A stretch of DNA of 9,420 bases from Oscillospiraceae bacterium. GTDB lineage: Bacteria; Bacillota_A; Clostridia; Oscillospirales; Oscillospiraceae. A model generated the notes under the pieces. It searched no databases, was not told the DNA's origin, and saw only the letters and a list, made by a program, of their open reading frames with translations. A program made the translations under genes and the position numbers. Every line of letters starts with the position of its first letter. Positions within the stretch are counted from its first letter, which is position 1. The stretch lies in contig JAGBAI010000154.1 of the NCBI GenBank assembly GCA_017939025.1, positions 1-9,420 on the forward strand, read 5' to 3'. Of this stretch, positions 6,654-9,420 are shown piece after piece.

Positions 6654-6680
6654 AAAGCCCGCCGGAGTACGGCGGGCTTT
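6654..6680 (-). terminator. Terminator of cysK
   Basis: AAAGCCCGCCG (6654-6664) and CGGCGGGCTTT (6670-6680) form a perfect 11-bp stem around a 5-nt loop, just after the cysK stop. On the minus strand the stem ends in a short CTTT, so the U tract is weak, but the position and stem strength support a terminator. Confidence 0.75.
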
Positions 6681-6684
6681 GATG

Positions 6685-7617
6685 TTACTTCTGATACATG
6701 GGTGTGGTCAGATATCGTTCTCCGGAGTCGGGCAGGAGGGCGACGATGGTTTTGCCGGCGTTTTCCTCTTTCTTTGCCAGCTCCAGGGCAGCGTGGAGGG
6801 CAGCTCCGGAGGAGATACCCACCAGAATGCCTTCCTCGGCACCCATGCGGCGGCCTGCTGCGTAAGACTGACCGACATTGACGGTGACCACTTCGTCAAT
6901 AACGGCTCTGTCCAGAATTTCGGGGATAAAGTTGGCACCGATACCCTGGATACCGTGGGGGGCGGCGTAGCCCTTGGTGATCAGGGGAGACTCCTCCGGC
7001 TCCACGCCTATGACCCTGATGGCGGCGTTTTTCTCTTTCAGATATTTGCCGGTGCCGGAGATGGTACCGCCGGTGCCGATGGTGGCGACGAAAATGTCGA
7101 TTTCACCCGCCGTATCCTCCCAGACCTCAGGGCCGGTGGTACGGTAATGGGCCGCGGGATTGGCGGGATTGACGAACTGACCGGCGATGATGCTGCCGGG
7201 ATATTGCTGTTTCAGCTCCTCGGCCTTGGCAATGCAGCCGGACATGCCGTCCTTACCGGGGGTCAGCACCAGCTCGCCGCCGAAGGCAGTCATCAGAAGC
7301 CGCCGCTCCATGCTCATGGAATCGGGCATGACGATGATGCAGTGGTAGCCCCGGGCGGCAGCCACGGCGCACAGGCCAATGCCGGTATTGCCGGAGGTAG
7401 GCTCGATAATGGTGCCGCCGGGTTTCAGAATGCCGCTTTTTTCCGCATTCTCGATCATGGAAAGGCCTACACGATCTTTGGCGGAGCCGGCAGGATTCAT
7501 GCCCTCCAGCTTGACCAGCAGCCGGGCTTTGAGGGCATCTTTCTTTGCGATATTGGTCACCTCCAGCAGCGGTGTCCGGCCAATCAGCTGGGAGACGGAT
7601 GTGTAAATGTTGGACAT
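6685..7617 (-). CDS. cysK: Cysteine synthase A (O-acetylserine sulfhydrylase)
   Basis: 310 aa, the normal CysK length. This PLP enzyme makes L-cysteine from O-acetylserine and sulfide in the cytosol. The Schiff-base lysine is Lys47 in NPAGSAKDRVG (41-51). The substrate loop is TSGNTG (74-79). The phosphate-binding Gly-rich loop is GTGGTISGTGKYL (181-193). Ser270 in GISSGAA contacts the PLP pyridine nitrogen. The frame stays open upstream for 62 more codons, but they translate the 7-bp repeat array and promoter. MSNIYTSVSQLIGRTPLLEV is the canonical CysK N-terminus, and GGAGG (7625-7629) lies 7 nt before this ATG. The gene is divergent from cysE, which makes its substrate. It has an excellent promoter at 7739-7767 and a repeat-rich leader of about 115 nt. 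CysM-like use of other sulfur donors cannot be excluded. Confidence 0.95.
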   Translation of the reverse strand: MSNIYTSVSQLIGRTPLLEVTNIAKKDALKARLLVKLEGMNPAGSAKDRVGLSMIENAEKSGILKPGGTIIEPTSGNTGIGLCAVAAARGYHCIIVMPDSMSMERRLLMTAFGGELVLTPGKDGMSGCIAKAEELKQQYPGSIIAGQFVNPANPAAHYRTTGPEVWEDTAGEIDIFVATIGTGGTISGTGKYLKEKNAAIRVIGVEPEESPLITKGYAAPHGIQGIGANFIPEILDRAVIDEVVTVNVGQSYAAGRRMGAEEGILVGISSGAALHAALELAKKEENAGKTIVALLPDSGERYLTTPMYQK

Positions 7618-7632
7618 GGGAATACCTCCAAA

Positions 7633-7715
7633 AATGCAGAATGCAGAATGCAAAATGCAAAATAATATTCCGTGGAGCAGCCCAATTTTGCATTCTGCAT
7701 TTTGCATTTTGCATT
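7633..7715. repeat. Inverted array of 7-bp AATGCAR repeats in the cysK leader
   Basis: The left side has four tandem 7-bp units (7633-7660): AATGCAG twice, then AATGCAA twice. The right side (7688-7715) has four units of the complement: TTGCATT, CTGCATT, TTGCATT, TTGCATT. The halves pair almost fully, making a stem of about 30 bp around a 25-nt centre. The array begins 4 bp outside the cysK ribosome site and lies between promoter and start codon, so it would form a large hairpin in the cysK mRNA. Confidence 0.85.
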
Positions 7716-7738
7716 GGCGCTGTATTCGGGTATCCAAA

Positions 7739-7767
7739 ATTATAACGTCTGCAAAGCGCCCTGTCAA
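7739..7767 (-). promoter_or_regulatory. Consensus promoter of cysK
   Basis: On the minus strand a perfect TTGACA (7767-7762), a 17-bp spacer and a perfect TATAAT (7744-7739) form an ideal SigA promoter. Transcription would start near 7732, giving a leader of about 115 nt that includes the repeat array. Confidence 0.85.
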
Positions 7768-7772
7768 TTGAC
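7763..7772. promoter_or_regulatory. Palindrome joining the cysK and cysE -35 boxes
   Basis: GTCAATTGAC is a perfect 10-bp palindrome formed where the cysK -35 (7762-7767) meets the cysE -35 (7768-7773). It may be only the by-product of two abutting -35 hexamers, or an operator that would control both genes at once. Confidence 0.4.
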
Positions 7773-7796
7773 TTTGACAAATCCATGTGCTAAACT
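7768..7796 (+). promoter_or_regulatory. Predicted promoter of cysE
   Basis: TTGACT (7768-7773) and TAAACT (7791-7796) are separated by 17 bp. The start would be near 7803, leaving a leader of about 22 nt with the GGAGG site at 7812-7816. A second TTGACA at 7774-7779 also exists but has no good -10 at the right distance. Confidence 0.65.
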
Positions 7797-7824
7797 GGTA
7801 CAAAAATTATTGGAGGGATTGCCA

Positions 7825-8766
7825 ATGATTCCCATGGAACAGCAAATTGAGGGTATTGTAGACAGTATTCTGGAGGACTACCTGCATGGCAGAGCCATCG
7901 ACAAACTGGACAATTCCTGCCACCCGGACAAGGAAATCATCATCGACATGATCGGGAAGCTCCTGCGCATCGTCTATCCCGGTGCCACCAAGGAGAAGGG
8001 CTACCGGATCTACAACGCCTGGCACAACCTGTCCATGCTCATCGAGGACGTAATGTACAATTTGAATAAGCAGATGAGCCTGATCTTCATGAACAATATG
8101 GAGCGGCCCGCCGCCAAGGAAAAGGCCCAGGAGCTGAGCCTTGCCTTCTTCCGGGAGATCCCCGCCGTCCGTGCCGTGGCACAGACTGATGTGGAAGCCT
8201 TCTTCGATGGGGACCCGGCTGCTTTCAGTGTGGATGAGATCATCTTCTGCTACCCCGGCCTGTATGCCATCACTGTCTACCGGCTGGCCCATATTCTGTA
8301 TGACCTGGGTGTGCCCATGCTGCCCCGGATCATGACTGAGCATGCCCATTCCATTACCGGCATCGACATTAACCCCGGTGCCACCGTGGGCAAATACTTC
8401 TTCATCGACCATGGCACCGGCATCGTCATTGGCGAGACCACTGTCATCGGCGACCATGTGAAGATCTACCAGGGTGTGACGCTGGGTGCTCTCACTACCC
8501 GGGGCGGCCAGAGCCTCCGGGGCAAAAAGCGTCATCCCACCATCGAGGACAACGTGACCATCTACGCCGGTGCCTCCATCTTAGGCGGCGGTACCGTCAT
8601 CGGACGGGACAGCGTTATCGGTTCCAACGTCTTCATCACCCATTCCATCCCCGCCTGCACCACCGTCAGTGTCAAGAGCCAGGAACTGCAGTTCAAACCC
8701 AGAAACTGCGGGGGCAACTGCAAGGACTGCACAAAGCCGGAGCCTTTCTGGGAGTCGCAGAAATAA
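7825..8766 (+). CDS. cysE: Serine O-acetyltransferase (CysE/EpsC type)
   Basis: 313 aa. The enzyme transfers acetyl from acetyl-CoA to L-serine, giving O-acetylserine, the first step of cysteine synthesis; its product is used by the divergent cysK. The N-terminal helical domain covers about 1-165. The left-handed beta-helix of hexapeptide repeats runs from about 173 to 285. The catalytic pair is Asp181 (GIDINPGATVG) and His196 (IDHGTGIVIGE); the acetyl-CoA-binding loop GVTLGALTTRGG (217-228) and KRHPTIEDNVTIYAGASILG (235-254) are clear. The chain is longer than short EpsC proteins (about 220 aa) and than E. coli CysE (273 aa). The tail is unusual: it carries Cys295, Cys299 and Cys302 (CGGNCKDC) and ends in SQK rather than the Ile that docks CysE into CysK. 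GGAGG is 8 nt before the ATG. The frame extends upstream, but that part is promoter and repeat DNA. Confidence 0.93.
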   Translation: MIPMEQQIEGIVDSILEDYLHGRAIDKLDNSCHPDKEIIIDMIGKLLRIVYPGATKEKGYRIYNAWHNLSMLIEDVMYNLNKQMSLIFMNNMERPAAKEKAQELSLAFFREIPAVRAVAQTDVEAFFDGDPAAFSVDEIIFCYPGLYAITVYRLAHILYDLGVPMLPRIMTEHAHSITGIDINPGATVGKYFFIDHGTGIVIGETTVIGDHVKIYQGVTLGALTTRGGQSLRGKKRHPTIEDNVTIYAGASILGGGTVIGRDSVIGSNVFITHSIPACTTVSVKSQELQFKPRNCGGNCKDCTKPEPFWESQK

Positions 8767-8775
8767 GGAAATCCA

Positions 8776-8804
8776 TGTAGGGGCGAGCAATGCTCGCCCC
8801 TACA
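8776..8804. repeat. GTAG-headed perfect hairpin downstream of cysE
   Basis: TGTAGGGGCGAGC (8776-8788) and GCTCGCCCCTACA (8792-8804) are perfect 13-bp inverted copies around AAT. It could help end the cysE transcript, but only a loose T-rich stretch follows (8811-8814). It shares the GTAGGG head with the elements at 928-1031 and 2380-2524. Confidence 0.8.
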
Positions 8805-8862
8805 ACGCGCTTTTAAGATAGATTACCTAAATTTAAAGGGTTAAAACTGTCAAACCTCACCA

Positions 8863-8891
8863 TTGCCTCCTGCTTGTAAATGTGATATCAT
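8863..8891 (+). promoter_or_regulatory. Predicted promoter of the ABC ATPase gene
   Basis: TTGCCT (8863-8868) and TATCAT (8886-8891) are 17 bp apart. The start would be near 8898, leaving a leader of about 184 nt before the ATG at 9082. Confidence 0.5.
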
Positions 8892-8897
8892 AGGCAT

Positions 8898-9081
8898 ATC
8901 CAGGTGGATTCTGCCTACTCCACAAAATAGGCATCGTCCGCTAAAAATAAAGGAGGAAATTTCCGTCTGACTCACGGTGCAGCAGTGTGGAGACCTGCTG
9001 TAAGGCATCCGTAAACTGGTTACTTTGCGGATTGCGAGAACGTGCGCGAAAATGGTAGGCACGTTTAGAGTCCAAATAATT
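8898..9081 (+). ncRNA. Hairpin-rich leader of unknown identity before the ABC ATPase gene
   Basis: This stretch has no convincing ORF but folds into successive hairpins: TGCCTA (8912-8917) with TAGGCA (8928-8933); CAGCAG (8980-8985) with CTGCTG (8995-9000); CCGTAAA with TTTGCGG (9009-9030), flanked by further GCA/TGC pairing; and AACGTGC with GCACGTT (9039-9065). A perfect AAGGAGG lies at 8950-8956 but is followed by no start codon, while the ATG at 9082 has no Shine-Dalgarno. This could be a cis-regulatory RNA, or DNA inserted between an old ribosome site and its gene. I do not recognise a known riboswitch class. Confidence 0.4.
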
Positions 9082-9420
9082 ATGGCAAGCTTAACTCTGA
9101 AGAACATCAAAAAGGTCTATCCCTTCAACGGCGACGACGCCAAGAAGAAAAAGAAGAAGGGTGAGCCCGAAAAGAAGACCAATCTGAAGATCACCGACGA
9201 AGGCGTTATCGCTGTTCAGGAGTTCTCCCTGGAGATCGCTGATAAGGAATTCATCGTCCTGGTCGGCCCCTCCGGCTGTGGTAAGTCCACCACCCTGCGC
9301 ATGGTCGCTGGTCTGGAAGAGATTTCCGGCGGCGAGCTGTACATCGGTGACAAGCTGGTCAACGACGTGGCCCCCAAGGACCGCGACATTGCCATGGTCT
9401 TCCAGAACTACGCTCTGTAC
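9082..9420 (+). CDS. ugpC: Sugar ABC transporter ATP-binding protein, MsmK/UgpC/MalK family (5' part, cut by window end)
   Basis: Only the first 113 codons are visible. The protein is the cytosolic ATPase that powers carbohydrate or glycerol-phosphate importers; such ATPases often serve several transporters. The Walker A motif is GPSGCGKST (about 70-78), followed by [20 protein letters not shown] and the Q-loop MVFQNYALY at the window edge (105-113), all characteristic of this family. The start at 9082 is chosen because [14 protein letters not shown] is the family N-terminus; an in-frame ATG at 9052 would add ten unrelated residues. No Shine-Dalgarno precedes either. Odd is a Lys-rich insertion at about residues 16-39 ([12 protein letters not shown] in its middle), where relatives have a short loop between the first two strands. 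No permease or binding-protein gene is seen upstream, consistent with a shared ATPase. Confidence 0.9.
   Translation, partial: MASLTLKNIKKVYPFNGDDAKKKKKKGEPEKKTNLKITDEGVIAVQEFSLEIADKEFIVLVGPSGCGKSTTLRMVAGLEEISGGELYIGDKLVNDVAPKDRDIAMVFQNYALY

Noticed and set aside
6679..7665. 328-codon open frame antisense to cysK
   Set aside because: Mirrors cysK codons, has no domain or Shine-Dalgarno, and runs into the cysK terminator and 7-bp repeat array at its two ends.
7633..7715. CRISPR array
   Set aside because: Units are 7 bp with no spacers and in inverted halves; this is a simple repeat palindrome.
7618..7803. 62-residue N-terminal extension of cysK
   Set aside because: It would translate the 7-bp repeats and the consensus promoter; the ATG at 7617 has a Shine-Dalgarno and begins the canonical CysK sequence.
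7672..7824. 51-residue N-terminal extension of cysE
   Set aside because: It covers repeat DNA and the cysE promoter; the ATG at 7825 has GGAGG at the right distance.
7807..8535. 242-codon open frame antisense to cysE
   Set aside because: Shadow of a conserved acetyltransferase gene with no start signal or recognisable domain.
8977..9003. Tiny leader peptide ORF (GTG start, 8 codons) after the orphan AAGGAGG
   Set aside because: The start is about 20 nt from the Shine-Dalgarno, too far for normal initiation, and the peptide has no telling codon pattern.

Overview
The window reads as chromosomal DNA of an anaerobic, spore-forming Clostridia bacterium, most likely an Oscillospiraceae/Oscillospirales gut relative. 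This rests on a clear spo0A gene, fairly GC-rich coding sequence with strong AAGGAGG-type ribosome binding sites, consensus housekeeping promoters, and intergenic spaces filled with GC-rich palindromes. Species cannot be named from this sequence alone.

Layout, left to right. (1) 1-165: a rod-like structured RNA, possibly the 3' part of 6S RNA, directly upstream of tcdA (tRNA t6A dehydratase, +). (2) A nested palindrome (928-1031) separates tcdA from a convergent M18 aminopeptidase (-). (3) A second palindromic element (2380-2524), with perfect 28-bp outer arms, separates that gene from pepF (M3 oligoendopeptidase, -). (4) pepF and spo0A are divergent. Their shared 268-bp spacer holds a promoter for each and matches to the Spo0A binding box, two of them phased by 10 bp. 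(5) spo0A ends at a strong terminator. A small C39-like papain-fold protein follows with its own promoter. (6) A 372-bp nested inverted-repeat element fills 6270-6641. (7) cysK (-) and cysE (+) are divergent, with back-to-back promoters whose -35 boxes abut inside a 10-bp palindrome; the cysK leader also carries an inverted array of 7-bp repeats. (8) After a GTAG-headed hairpin comes a promoter, a roughly 185-nt hairpin-rich leader, and the first 113 codons of a MsmK/UgpC-type sugar ABC transporter ATPase, cut by the window end.

Functionally the genes are mostly independent: tRNA modification, cytosolic peptide turnover by two metallopeptidases, the master sporulation regulator, a two-gene cysteine synthesis unit (serine to O-acetylserine by CysE, then to cysteine by CysK), and the energy subunit of a carbohydrate importer.

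I see no defence system, phage, CRISPR array or biosynthetic cluster. The most interesting material is non-coding: a family of GTAG-headed hairpins resembling REP/BIME elements, the 372-bp element, the structured leader with an orphan Shine-Dalgarno before the ABC gene, and the regulatory layout of the pepF/spo0A and cysK/cysE spacers.
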